This document shows positions 34,086 to 45,339 of a stretch of 64,000 bases of DNA, one piece after another. Origin of the DNA: Gordius sp. MW1 (lineage: Eukaryota > Nematomorpha > Gordioida > Gordea > Gordiidae); assembly GCA_964036665.1 (NCBI GenBank), contig OZ038532.1, positions 6,634,001-6,698,000 of the forward strand. Direction: 5' to 3'. The notes beneath the pieces were generated by a model. It worked only from the letters and a program-made list of their open reading frames with translations. It had not been told where the DNA came from and made no database searches. Within the stretch, counting starts at the first letter, position 1. Each line of letters opens with the position of its first letter. Both the position numbers and the translations under genes were made by a program.

Positions 34086-35356
34086 GGATGATATGTATAA
34101 TGACGAATCAATTATTAATTAGGGGCGAATTTTAAAGTTTTTGAAGGTGAAAAGGTAGGAGGATTGATTCGATTATAAAGCCCTTACTTTTCTGTTTCAA
34201 AATGGTAATGTTAAAATAATTGAAAGCGACTAGGAAAGGAGGCGGGCAAATATGTAAAAGAGGGGAGAGGTGGAAATTATAGGTCGAAAATAAACCTACC
34301 TGGACCAATGAAGTTAAGCTACGCGCAAGTTAAGGGCTGCGCGATGCCCCTGAGTTCAAATGGCTATTTCTTCGAAAACATGGTTCATAGGTACAAGTTG
34401 CTCTATAACCTGGGTGATAGCGTGTTTATAATTCGTAAAGAAACATTACCTCTTCAAAATATAAAAGTTTGTTACATGTAACAAACTGTTAATTATATTT
34501 ACTGAGTTAATAAAATCTCTTATGACACGAAAAAATTAAAGCGCACTTTTAATAAATATGCTTTTATCAATTACAAATGAGATTTTGTTAAATCCTCCTA
34601 TTGTCGTGTGTGTAGACCCTGAGAATTTGAAGGCAAAATGAGTGATGCGTTTAAAAAAATTTTAAACTCTACATAATACGCTATGTTTGGAATCAAACGA
34701 GAATATACTTTTAGTATATTGGATTATGTTTTCTATACTTAAATCATTTTTTCCTGTTATCGATCCATATTGGTTCAAAAATTGTAGAAAGAAGTTACTA
34801 AATATTTATTTGCAATAGGGATTATGTTTGTCCCTTTACATTAGATAAAATGTTACGAGAAACAATTTAAAATAATAATAAAATCATGTATACTAATATT
34901 TTGACATCCATTTATAGCATAAATTAATTGGAAAATGTTTTGATATAGGCTATTGAATCTACAATAAATTTTTTCATTAAATTATTTACTCGAAAAGAAA
35001 AAGCATTTATAATTATAAAAAAATTAACTTTAATAAAATCATCTACATTTCTAATTTTTTAGAGTGAATTCTCGCTTGTTCAATTCGGTTTGGGGAATTT
35101 ATAAGATATTTAAAATTGAAACATTGGCTGCCTGAATGAGATTTGGTAGTCAATTAGGTTATGGATCTAATAAAGATTAGAAATGTATTCAAATTTTTCA
35201 CACAATTTTTATGTTTAAATGGTAAATCTTTGAAATCAAAATTTCATAAAAATAAAAATTATTCTAAGGATTTCGTTTTCTAACGCTTTTAGGTATGATC
35301 TAAAAGGATTTAGAATTTTAATAGGCTCTTTGACTAAGTCGGATGCTTGACTGATT
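34086..35356. other. AT-rich intergenic spacer between the two secreted-protein paralogues
   Basis: About 1.3 kb with no transposon end or ORF that I can support. It should contain the promoter of gene 1. A TTATACAT word lies about 15 nt upstream of its ATG, too near to be a core TATA box unless transcription starts close by. Confidence 0.4.
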
Positions 35357-35362
35357 TTTATT
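35357..35362 (-). promoter_or_regulatory. polyadenylation signal AATAAA for secreted-protein gene 2
   Basis: AATAAA on the minus strand lies about 76 nt after the distal stop at 35438. Confidence 0.35.
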
Positions 35363-35437
35363 TCATATAATTAAAATGTATGACAAAATAAGTAAAACAT
35401 AAAATGGATGCATAATAATTTTTAAGCATGAATATAA

Positions 35438-36180
35438 TTATTGAATTATTTGGCAAGCTTGAGGCTTTGAAACTTCTAAATTGATCATCACCAGATTATT
35501 AACAGCCTGTTCATTTATGTCTTGCTTTTGATCGGGAGTTAATAAAAATGAAAACTTTTTGTTTCCACTTTTGCAGGGTAAAGTCAGCGTGTTGTTCCCA
35601 TTTATCTAATAATTTAGGACGTCAAAATTTGTATCGTCAAATATAATACTCTGACATTTAATTTTATTATAAAGTTGAAATGTTACATACTTCATGGCCC
35701 ATGGCTACCATTATGATAATTCCTAAAGTTTCCTTCCTTACTATGATTCGCACTTGAGAGGGAATAAGATCTATAGTTAAAAAAATTAGTAATCATTTAA
35801 TAATCACAAATCTATCCTTCACATTTTGTATCTTTGTTGCGGATTGGAATATATGTTAAAACTTCGGGTCCTACATCCGGTCTTTTCAATTCTGATAAAT
35901 CCCTAAAAAAATAAATGATGATAGGTTACAAAATTCATAATTTTCCACGTGTTAACACGCACTTACATGTCTTTGGCTGTACAAATCTTTAGGAAAATTG
36001 AAATTTAAAGTATTAGATGCATGGGAAAATTAGAGAAAATGTAATTTAACATAAAAAAAATACATTACGAACTTTGTAACTTTTTAAAATATTTTCTTTG
36101 CAATTTAATGTCAACGTAGCCTGATAATAATTAAATAGGGTAAAAATAGAAATAGCTAATATAAATCCGATCTGAACCAT
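35438..36180 (-). CDS. small secreted protein, five exons (paralogue 2 of 2), last exon frame-broken
   Basis: Exons on the minus strand are 36180-36064 (117 nt), 35986-35967 (20-nt microexon), 35902-35823 (80), 35770-35691 (80) and 35606-35438 (169). Introns are 77, 64, 52 and 84 bp, all GT...AG. Phases 0, 2, 1, 0 are identical to gene 1. Exon 1 encodes a signal peptide, MVQIGFILAISIFTLFNYYQ, followed by TLTLNCKEN. Exon 4 (QVRIIVRKETLGIIIMVAM) parallels exon 4 of gene 1. Exon 5 opens INGNNTLT, but as written the frame then ends after about 31 codons. Dropping one base of the TTTT run at about 35580-35583 opens 46 more codons, containing PCKSGNKKFSF and LEVSKPQACQ, which align with exon 5 of gene 1. 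The four cysteines (NCK, ICT, LPC, QAC) would suggest two disulfides; gene 1 keeps only the last pair. It is either a recent pseudogene or a one-base sequence error. Confidence 0.7.
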
Positions 36181-37142
36181 GGCAGTTAAGTTGAGGCAAA
36201 AAGGTATGCAAAAAATATACAGCTAAGATTATATAAATTTAAAAATGAACGTGTAGTTAGGAAATAAATAAATTCGTTTGGTGGGGTGGATGGATGAATT
36301 AGGCTGGAGTCCTGGGTACTGACCATTGCCAGCCCTCCACATACCTTTGTTTACCCTTTGAGTCACCTCGACGAAAACAACCATTTCAATAGGTAGATTC
36401 GGAGATAATATGTTTTACTCACTAAACTTTTAAACTGAAAATGTGAAAAAACATTAAATTTGTCTAATTTTATTAATATTTTTAAAAATATATGAGAATG
36501 CGAAATACGTCCTCTTAAGCCTATAGTTTGAAACTCATATATAACTTTTCGTTGCAGAATTTTCCAGGATCAAAATTTTATCATACTTTTTTTTTGTAAA
36601 TAACGTTTAATTTGATTTATAATTGTCTATTTTAAGTCCTATAATACATTCTTTTAAATATATTTTTAAAATAAAATGTAAATATATTTTCAATAAAGAA
36701 AAAATTCGGTACGTTTTTACTTAGATTACGCTAATTTGCTAATAAATTTATATTTATCGTTTGTTTTAAAGCTGTTATACAATTTTAAAGGCAAAATTTG
36801 ATTTTTATTAAAAATATCCTTTATTAGTGAAATTTGAATAGAAGGTCGTTTAAATGCATAAATGATTTTAAAAATGATATAAATATGATTCAAAGTTTAA
36901 TTTTTAGGAGTGTAAATGACGTTTAAATTAGGTGAATTCAATGAATATACAAGATTTAGCCATGAGAACTCAGTCATCAAAACCTATCCATTCTCAATTA
37001 TGTTTATTATAAATTTGTTTATAATTTTATTCTCTTTTTTGATATTAATCTGTTTTATACCTGTATTCTGAACTTAGCATATTTATATTCTTAAAATAAG
37101 CAACTATTATATTAATTTTATGGCTGTTTTTCATAAATTTTG
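36181..37142. other. AT-rich spacer with one possible third-paralogue remnant
   Basis: On the minus strand at about 36300-36395 an open stretch reads IEMVVFVEVTQRVNKGMW, echoing ILVVEVTFNACNNPW from exon 5 of gene 1. An in-frame TAA lies just upstream and no acceptor fits, so I do not call a gene. The remainder is AT-rich. Confidence 0.3.
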
Positions 37143-37146
37143 TTAA

Positions 37147-39171
37147 CCCGACAGATACCGCTAAGAAATTGGGCCAACCCAAATTCTATAAAAAAAAATT
37201 GGGGCACCCTAATATGCTCTTGATGACTAAACATTGTAAAAATTCTGGAAAAATTGCCTAGCTGCAGAAATTAAGGGGTGTCACTGACAGGTAGAGCCTT
37301 GCAAAATGGATTTCTTCAGCTCGAGCGCGACACTTTTTATTTTATTTTGCGCGAGCCCTACCCGAGCCCCAAATTTTTCTACTCAGGCCCGAGCCCGACC
37401 CGACTTTTTTGCAATGTAAATTTATAAAATAATTTATTCAGAGTACCCACCCAGTTGGGTCAACCCTATTAAATTTTAATTTTTGGCCCGATCCCGGCCC
37501 GTGCAGGGCTCTATCTACAGGTTACACTGGGAGACGTAAAAATGTAATGATTTTAAAATATTATTAAATGACTAGAATAAGTGGAAAAAATTAGTTGATT
37601 ATATTAATATGATGATCAACAATGAATGTGAGGCCTGACATTGCGGGGAATGACCATATAATTATGGTTGCTTAGCTGCATACACAGCAACGCCGTTGAG
37701 TGTTCTTTTTCGTTGATGACCGTCTATCGCGTCTCTAACCTTGGAAAATCTAAGATTCTGTGTGAATTTAGGAAGTCGGCAGTATTTTTAACTATAATTT
37801 TAGACAATCCATTTTTTAAAACTGCAGAGTTAAATGATTTCTCTGTTAAGACAATAGAGCTGGCAGGCATTGTGGTAAGCGACATCCAATCCAAATAATG
37901 GGAAGCACCAATTTTGCGTGAATAACCATAAAGTGTCCTTGGTACTGACTGTTCCAAAGTAACAAGATAGTCGGTATTAAGGGCCTCAAACAACATTTTA
38001 AAACGCAATCTAAAAGGCTTGCCTTTTATGAATTCCTTTGCTATGTGATCTCTTTTTAATTGATTTTAAACATATCATTAAAAATATTCAGGAAACCTCA
38101 AACCTTAGAAAAGTTATTTGTTTGGACTATCTAGAGTTGTCGGATTATGCCTTGAAACAGATTTCTACCCATGCCAGTGGATATTATTACGTTGTTGATT
38201 TTGACGTTTTATGAAGGCTTATTACCATTTTAAAGAATTATAGTATAAATTTAAAATTCGTTAATCTTTAATTTTAAATTATGGGTGTGTTTCTTTGCAT
38301 ATAAATTAAAGATCTAAAGTAAAATAATAACTTTCATATTATTTGTAAGGGAGTAGTGAAGATAGTCAAAATACTATTTTCTATCTCTTTTAACTTCTTA
38401 TAACGGCGGACTCATTGCTACAAACCTGAAATGGAACCAAATTTTAAAAATTCCCTTGTCCACAATTAAAATCATGCGGTAAATTCTATAAAAATATCAT
38501 ACAATCACAATGAATTATAGAAACTTAGAATTTTATCTTAGGCCGCAATAAAATTATCAATGCCAATTTGGCATAATAGAGGTACAATTTTGTCAATAAA
38601 TATCATGTATCCGCCATATTTCTTATCAAAAAATTAGAGAAAATCCAAAATATCGTTTTACTACGACTTTTTATAGCTTAAAAGCACAAAATTTTGCTGT
38701 TACTGACTATTCTACCCCACCCTCTTTACACTAGTAACTTTTGCAAAGAAAAATAAGAAAATGCAAAGAAAAATAAGAAAAAAATCATTAATAGATTCAT
38801 AGTTTTTTACTTAAATCATTAAAATAGGCTAGACGCGAACTCTGCTCTGTGTAACTTGTAGGTGACGTTCAACTTAAGGCAAATTTTGAAGTCTTAGTAC
38901 TCATATAAATGTGAAATTCGCGCCCACCCTGGCTACGCCCATTTGAGTGTACATAAATATTGAATAAAAGAAAGCAGGTCGGAATTGCGATTTTTACGAT
39001 TTTTGAACGTGTATAATTCAAGAACCAATGCTGAAGAAGTAATGGAATTTTATCAGAGGATTTATCCCAATCCAATCTTTCAAATTTAATAAATGTTTTT
39101 ATCTTCAGTACTTTTTGAGAAAAGTGGTTTTAAAGTTGCGTCACCCACAGGTTACACTGGTCCCTGTCGGG
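37147..39171 (-). mobile_element. piggyBac-like element relic between TTAA sites
   Basis: Ends CCCGACAG (37147-37154) and CTGTCGGG (39164-39171) are each abutted by TTAA (37143-37146, 39172-39175), the exact target of piggyBac. The inverted repeat extends to about 17 bp with two mismatches. On the minus strand at 38008-38060 it encodes KEFIKGKPFRLRFKM then LNTDYLVTLE, which match the piggyBac transposase block (K.FI.GKP.RFG.K...LGYL..FE). IGASHYLDWMSL follows near 37890. Other frames are broken, so it is inactive. A small hAT MITE (37292-37513) is nested within the left part, and CAGGTTACACTGG recurs at about 37518 and 39148. Confidence 0.75.
37292..37513. mobile_element. TAGAGRCCTGCA-family hAT MITE, short copy (222 bp)
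   Basis: TAGAGCCTTGCA and TGCAGGGCTCTA ends with CCCGAGCCC arrays inside. The flanks CTGACAGG and TCTACAGG agree only in the last five bases, so the duplication is uncertain. Confidence 0.65.
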
Positions 39172-39175
39172 TTAA

Positions 39176-39719
39176 TTTTACTATAATTTTGATTGGGTGA
39201 TTATTTAAGATAATGTGTAAATTATTTAAGGTAAATTGCCTAACTTAAAAGCATCGCGAATGCCCTACTATTATTTCTCACGCCAATAAATTTAATAAAA
39301 TGCCGAAAAAATCATAAATGTGTTTAATTAATAAGTTTTATTTTTTTAGCCTTTAAAATATTTTCTTAGCCTATTTGAAAATCAGGAGCTGAATCAAAAT
39401 TATTAAATTAACAAAAAGCTAGGATATTTTTGAGGGCATTTAAATTAATCTTGATTTTAATGTTAAAGTATATTTTATGAAAATACTTACAGCTTAGATC
39501 ATAACACATATATTTTGGGTGAATGATGATTACAAGATAGTAATTGGTTTAGCACAACACGAAGCTTATGCATTTCAAATAGGAAGTATTTAATGTTAAA
39601 GAATCTGATCAGCTGAATTGAAAAATCCATAAGGTACATCCTTCATCAATACGTTTTATTTTTAATAAAAATTTTACCAAAATTGTGTTTGGTTAAATTT
39701 ATGCAATTACTAAAATTCG
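39176..39719. other. AT-rich spacer, nothing recognised
   Basis: No gene or repeat end seen. Confidence 0.4.
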
Positions 39720-39921
39720 GGGCCCCGGGCCGGGCCTGTTTTTTCCATTTAAAATTCCGGTCTCGGGCCGGGCCTGTTATTTCCATTTTAAATTCCGGGC
39801 CGGGCCTTAAATAATCGATTTTGCAGGTCTCTACCCATAAGGCCAGACCCCAGCCCGAGGCCCGATTAAATTTTAATTTTTGACCCACTGGCCGGGCCTT
39901 CGGACGGCCTGTGCAGAGCTC
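39720..39921. repeat. two abutted right ends of CCCGAGCCCG-rich hAT MITEs
   Basis: One piece ends TTTTGCAGGTCTCTA at about 39834; a second ends TGTGCAGAGCTCTA at about 39921. Both are preceded by CGGGCCGGGCCT-type arrays. The minus-strand frame at 39646-39888 is a translation of the arrays. Confidence 0.6.
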
Positions 39922-40733
39922 TAATTCTACTATTTAACTACAGATGGAAAATCAAGGTTTAATTAGCCATTTCAAGACCTTACATCATAGACCCGCTGAG
40001 TTTTGCCTAAGACATTAGCTATTTAACTCAGCGAACACCATTATTTTAATGCATCATGGCTTATTCTAAAATCCTTTTCAGATTTATATTACTTGATTAA
40101 GTATGAGCCTTTCCTCAATGGTGAATTTCTAACTAATTCAATGATAAAGTTTTCCACTCATTTTCATAGTTTAAACAATTTTATGGGCCTTTGGATGGAC
40201 CTTGAATACGGGAAACAACTCAATATCGCTGGCGCCCTTTTCATAAAAATTTAGAAAAACTTAGTCAATAGTCAAAAATTAACTAAGAATAAATACCCTA
40301 ATACACGTGAAAACTTTATGGAATTTTGGAACAAGCCCGAGCAAATTTGGCAACATTTTTAGAAACCTTTATCCGTATTCGAAAACCATTTTAATAAAAA
40401 TTTTGCATTCCAGATAAATTTTCTCGAAATTGCCAACCTCATCCTACACAATAGTCGTGGGCTACTTCGTTTTAATTTTGTCAAATTATTAATCTTTAAA
40501 TTAACATTATCGGGAAATTAAATAATTTTTGCTTATTATTTTTGATTGTTCCATTTTATTAAATGTATATTTTTACCCCCGTGAAGTTTCTATTAACAGA
40601 TGGTTGGATTGGATTGATGAAGTGAGTAGTGAAGTGAGCAAAAGAATATGCTATTAAGAGCAAGAATTTAAATGAAAAATTGGATAATTAAATTAAAATA
40701 AAATTATTGTGTATGAGTAATATGTAGGGCTGT
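39922..40733. other. AT-rich spacer, nothing recognised
   Basis: No gene or element end seen. Confidence 0.4.
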
Positions 40734-42035
40734 TAAATTTAATTTTCCACAGTAACTAGTTACGCTACTCTGCGGAAAAACCGAGAAAAATCTCGGACGA
40801 GACGAGATTTTAAACCTCAAGATAAGACGAGACTTTATTTTATATTCGAGATCTCAGGGTAATATTTTATTTGTTGACCATCAAAATTATATAGAGTAAA
40901 TTTAGTTAATATTTCTGTTTTGGATAATTCACATATAGGATGTTGATTTAATAAATTAATATAATTGGGATTCCTTTTAAATTGAATATTTTTAGACACA
41001 CAAGTTTGATTAATATAAAATCTATATCCGCATAAATTTTGAATTTTAGTTATTTTAGCTTGTTCAATTAATATATTTATTACATATTTTTATCCTGGGC
41101 ATTTAAATCCCCTCTAAATCCAAAATATCTTTAATCGCAACAATTGCATCATCCTATCATGTGATACTCGAGCACCATAAGCGAATCCACCATTAGTCTA
41201 GAAATATGCATCCTTAAAGTCCATTTGATATTATTGAATTTAGTTTTTATTAAAGCTTAAGATGTGATTAATCTTGTAAATCAATTTCATTATATTTGCT
41301 ATTTAAATGGCTTCCACTTCTCTTGAAAGAAGGGACATTTAAAAGGTGTCCGGTCTCAATGGGCTGTGTCTGAAATTTTTAGCTACTTTTATTAATTGAA
41401 ATTTTTTGTGTGTAGTGGCAGACAGGATAGCTTTACAAATTTGAGAATATTTTTTTTAAAACCTGCCCATTTTTAGAAACTGTTATTTTTATTAATTGGT
41501 AGTTAACTCTTAACAATTTAGTAACGTAGTGTACAAGCGTAATAATAAAATGTGTTTCAATTGAATTTTATTCAAAATTATAGACATTATAAAACTAGAT
41601 AAATTATTAAAACTGAATATACACAGTAAATTAGTGAGCACACGAGAATAATATGTTCATAGAGATTTAAATAAAAAAATGATTCGCCATTAAAATTTTT
41701 TGAATTTATTTATTTAAATTATACTTAAAAAAATTAGGGGAAAAATATATATAGTATAATAAAAACAAAGTCGAGATATGTCGAGAATTATCGTCGAGAC
41801 GAGACCGAAATTTTTATAACCCGAGGGGAGCCGAGATTGAGATTTTCATAATTCTACCCGAGACGAGAAGAGATTTTTTTCGAGACCGAGACGAGACGAG
41901 ATTGAAATACTATAAATTACAGTTAAAATAAAAAAATGTAACTTATTACAATTACATTTTTTCAAAAGTAACTGAATACAATTCCAGTTACTTACCTGAT
42001 GGAACTAGTTACGTTAAAGTTATTAGGGTAAATTA
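40734..42035. mobile_element. GTAACTAGTTAC-rich MITE split by a CGAGACGAG-repeat element
   Basis: The left part (40734-40770, TAGGGCTGTTAAATTT...CAGTAACTAGTTAC) and right part (41930-42035, with AGTAACTGAATACA and GGAACTAGTTACG) match the copy at 31503-31998. Between them, about 40770-41922, lies an element starting TACTCTGCGGAAAAACCGAG and ending GAGATTGAAATACTA, with dense CGAGACGAG words near both ends. Confidence 0.6.
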
Positions 42036-42492
42036 AAAAAAAATTTAAATATATTTTCTTCATGCGTTAGATTCACAGGATAATGTATAATAATCCGATT
42101 TCAATAAAACCTTATATTCTATATTGTCGTCTAATAAACTTATCCGCTTTTCACTAGATATTAACTTACCACGCTAAAAAGCGCTCGACGGGGCGCTGGA
42201 TGGAAGGGGTACATTCAATTTAATAAATTTTTTTAATTTAGGGAAAATTATCATATTTTTTAAATATTCATCATTATTATTAAAAATTAATAAAAGTGTA
42301 AATGCACTTGTGGATCCTTTACTACGTTGAATGTTTGCATTTAGATAGTTGCTTTTATGTGTTCCCATAAATTTTCAGTGGTATTTATAGGAGCTGATAT
42401 ATAAGTCAACTTATATATGCACAATTTAAATCTCTCATCTTTTTGGTTTTTTTTATTTAATGAAAAGTAGTTATCAAAGGAAGGTCAAGGTT
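42036..42492. other. AT-rich spacer, nothing recognised
   Basis: The minus-strand frame 42174-42368 shows no recognisable features. Confidence 0.35.
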
Positions 42493-42650
42493 AGTGATAC
42501 GGAAAAACCGAAAATTTCGGTCTCGGTCTCGTCTCGAAAAACCGAGACGAGACAAGACTTTGAAAAATGGAGTCGAGATCGCGAGATTTTGATGTCGAGA
42601 CGAGACGATACGAGATTTTTTCGGCGAGATTTCGACTTTTTATGGATCAT
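42493..42650. repeat. CGAGACGAG-type element, left end truncated by the next element
   Basis: It begins TAGTGATACGGAAAAACCGA, followed by GGTCTCGGTCTCGTCTCG and GAGACGAGACGATACGAGA words. It stops where the minisatellite element starts at 42657. Confidence 0.6.
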
Positions 42651-42656
42651 TAGATT

Positions 42657-44558
42657 TTTAATTGCTATGCAATTTATGGGCTCGTTTTTTGTTGTCCGTC
42701 CGTCCGTCTGTCCGTCTGTCTGTCCGTTACCCTCCCTATCTATTTGCATTGGGTATATTAGGTTATCGCTTTTATAAATTAATGGATGAGAAAGAGGTGC
42801 CCCACCCCTCATCTCTATCTCCCTCGCTGTGTTATTTTTTGAATTAATGCATAAGAGGTGCCCCACCCCTCATCTCTATCCCTCTCGGTGTGTTATATAT
42901 AAGATTTGTTAAATTATCTATTATATAATAAACATAAATAAAAGTTGTTTACTTTTAATTGCTATGCAATTTAACTAGTTATATAATAAACATAAATAAA
43001 AGTTGTTTACTTTTAATTGCTATGCAATTTAACTAGTTTTTGTTATATAATAAACATAGATAAAAGTTGTTTACTTTTAATGCTATGCAATTTAACTAGT
43101 TATATAATAAACATAAATAAAAGTTGTTTACTTTTTAATTGCTATGCAATTTAACTAGTTTTGGGGTTAGAATCCCGGAGTTTTTTTGACTCTTATGATT
43201 GTTCTTGTTACTATCATTGATAATAAGAATTTTTGGCCGTTCGCTGGCTGCTGACCAATGAAAAAAATGACCATTGGCCAAAATGTGAATCGAAATTATT
43301 TTTTTCGTTTTTTTTTATTATGATTGTTCCTGTTTCTACCATTGCTATTATGACTTTTTGGCCGTCCGCTGGCTGCTGACCAATGTTATATAATAAACAT
43401 AAATAAAAGTTGTTTACTTTTAATTGCTATGCAATTTAACTAGTTTTTGGGTTAGAATCCCGGAGTTTTTTTGACTCTTATGATTGTTTGTTACTATCAT
43501 TGATAATAAGACTTTTTGGCCGTCCGTTGGCTGCTGACCAATGAAAAAAATGACCATTGGCCAAAATGTGAATCCGAGTTTATTTTTTCGTGTTTTTTTT
43601 GACTATTATGATTGTTCCTGTTACTACCATTGCTATTATGACTTTTTGGCCGTCCGCTGGCTCCTGACCTATTGAAAAAATGACCATTGGCCAAAATGTG
43701 AATCGAAATTATTTTTTTCGTTTTTTTTGACTATTATGATTGTTCCTGTTCCTACCATTGCTATTATGACTTTTTGGCCGTCCGCTGGCTGCTGACCAAT
43801 GGAATAAAATGACCATTGGCCAAAATGTGATTCGAAAACTTTTCATTCGTTTTTTTTGACTAATATGAATTTATATCCACTTTTACCGTGTCCTGGCTGC
43901 TGACCAATGGAAAAAAATGACCATTGGCCAAAATGTGATTCGAAAATTTTTTTTTCGTTTTTTTTACTCTTATGAATTTATATCCACTTTTACCGTGTGC
44001 TGGCTGCTGACCAATGGAAAAAAATGACCATTGGCCAAAGTGAGCATCAAAATTTTTTTTTCCGTTTTTTTGGCTATCATTGACTTATAGAGTATCTGTT
44101 GGTACTGACCATTAGAGAAAAAGTGACCATTGGCCAAATTTTTGATTTTTTTAATTAAAAATTGTTCAAATTCAACAAAAAATTTCTCCCAACAATTCTG
44201 CAAATTCTTAACATTGTGTTGTTTTATAATATAATGTTTGTTAGACCCATAATCACTAAAGGCCATAAAAACTAATGTAATACGCAACTAGATGCAAACA
44301 CTAAATCTAACCCTTGCCTATATTACATTTTGCCTTTATTACATTTTGCCTATAATGGAAAATTTGTATAAATAATTAATTAATCATTAGGCATTTAATA
44401 CCCCCCTATAGGCATTCTCGCCCCTTCCCACCTTTCTCGCCCATAAATTGCATAGCAAATATGATACATTTATACGAAGTACAGATGAGTCGTCCCCCCT
44501 TCCCTTCCCCTCTTCCCTTCCCTTCTCCCCCTTCCCACGAGGGCCGAAGGCCCGAGTT
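42657..44558 (+). mobile_element. Helentron/DINE-like minisatellite element (1.9 kb)
   Basis: This is the best-ordered copy. It has a TTTAATTGCTATGCAATTTA start, a GTCCGTCCGTCTGTC run (42696-42730) and a GAGGTGCCCCACCCCTCATC direct repeat (42795 and 42855). Four to five ~58-bp units follow (42898-43440), then ~110-130-bp units with CCATTGG palindromes (43240-44060). The inverted subterminal block GCCCATAAATTGCATAGCAA lies near 44439-44458, then a C-rich tract, the hairpin CGAGGGCCGAAGGCCCGAG (44538-44556) and TT. A T-arm-like GGGGTTAGAATCCCGG lies at about 43161. It is nearly identical to 16335-18106, so both are recent. No coding. Confidence 0.8.
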
Positions 44559-44589
44559 TAGTTAATTATTATATATTTTAATTTGCATG

Positions 44590-45130
44590 ATATACAATTA
44601 AGGTATTAAGCGTAAATCAATATGTATGGAATATATTTGATATTAAAAAATTTCTAAGTGTAGTATATATTATATATTTTTGCAAAAGATTTAAAATTTG
44701 GTAATCATTCACCTAAGTATGGTCGACCCTTAGGGTATGCGAATAATTTTATAATATATTTATCACATCTGTGTATCCTTGCATTATTAAATATTACAAA
44801 ATTTTAGGCTTAAAATGAGTTTTAATGGAATAATAAATATTACTAAAGAATATTTTAAATCCGCAGTTACTCATCCTGCATGACCCCGCGTTCGTGATGA
44901 CGCGCGAAGCGAAAAAAAGCGAAGTGAATTTTTGTGCTAATTTATCAAATTTTTCATTATTTTTCTTAATATCTTATATTCACCGTGAATTTTATCATAT
45001 ATCACGAAAATAACAATTGTAAATATGAGGTGTTCATAGTGAAACCGCAGACGATTATTTTCGCCTACGGCAAAAAGCGAACGAAAATTAAGATACATAT
45101 CATTTAGTACTTTTCGCGCAATGGTCAAAA
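44590..45130. repeat. dispersed AT-rich repeat (relative of 440-1520)
   Basis: It shares CCTTAGGGYATG and GCGCGAAGCGAAAAAAAGCG blocks with the region 440-1520. Sequence near 44600-44730 also recurs, inverted, at 58220-58330. It immediately precedes an RTE 5' end here, as at 1526 it precedes an RTE 3' end. Confidence 0.45.
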
Positions 45131-45339
45131 AATTATTATAGATTAAATCTTAAATCATGAGGTTTAGAAGTTTTTATGCTTCAACTAATTATATACCTCC
45201 AAAATTTTTGAACCTTAATAAGACATAATGTAAATTGATAGTTTTGTCATATGCATTAGTTTTTAAGCTGGGTTGGCAGGTGGATTCAAATTTACTATAA
45301 TTTCCATCAATATAAAATAAATGCACGAAGCTATATTTT

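Noticed and set aside
34290..34440. G+C-richer patch between the two secreted-protein genes
   Set aside because: No open frame with consistent splice sites on either strand; no repeat match.
37668..37898. Plus-strand SNAVECSFSL reading resembling a hAT C-terminus
   Set aside because: Short, unsupported by flanking frames, and antisense to the piggyBac transposase fragment.
42460..42866. 105- and 130-residue ORFs on both strands
   Set aside because: They span the junction of a CGAGACGAG repeat and the minisatellite element start; composition is repeat-driven.
42898..44060. Regular repeats that might be taken for a CRISPR array
   Set aside because: Units are 58 bp and ~110-130 bp, directly abutted with no unique spacers, in a eukaryotic transposon with defined ends.
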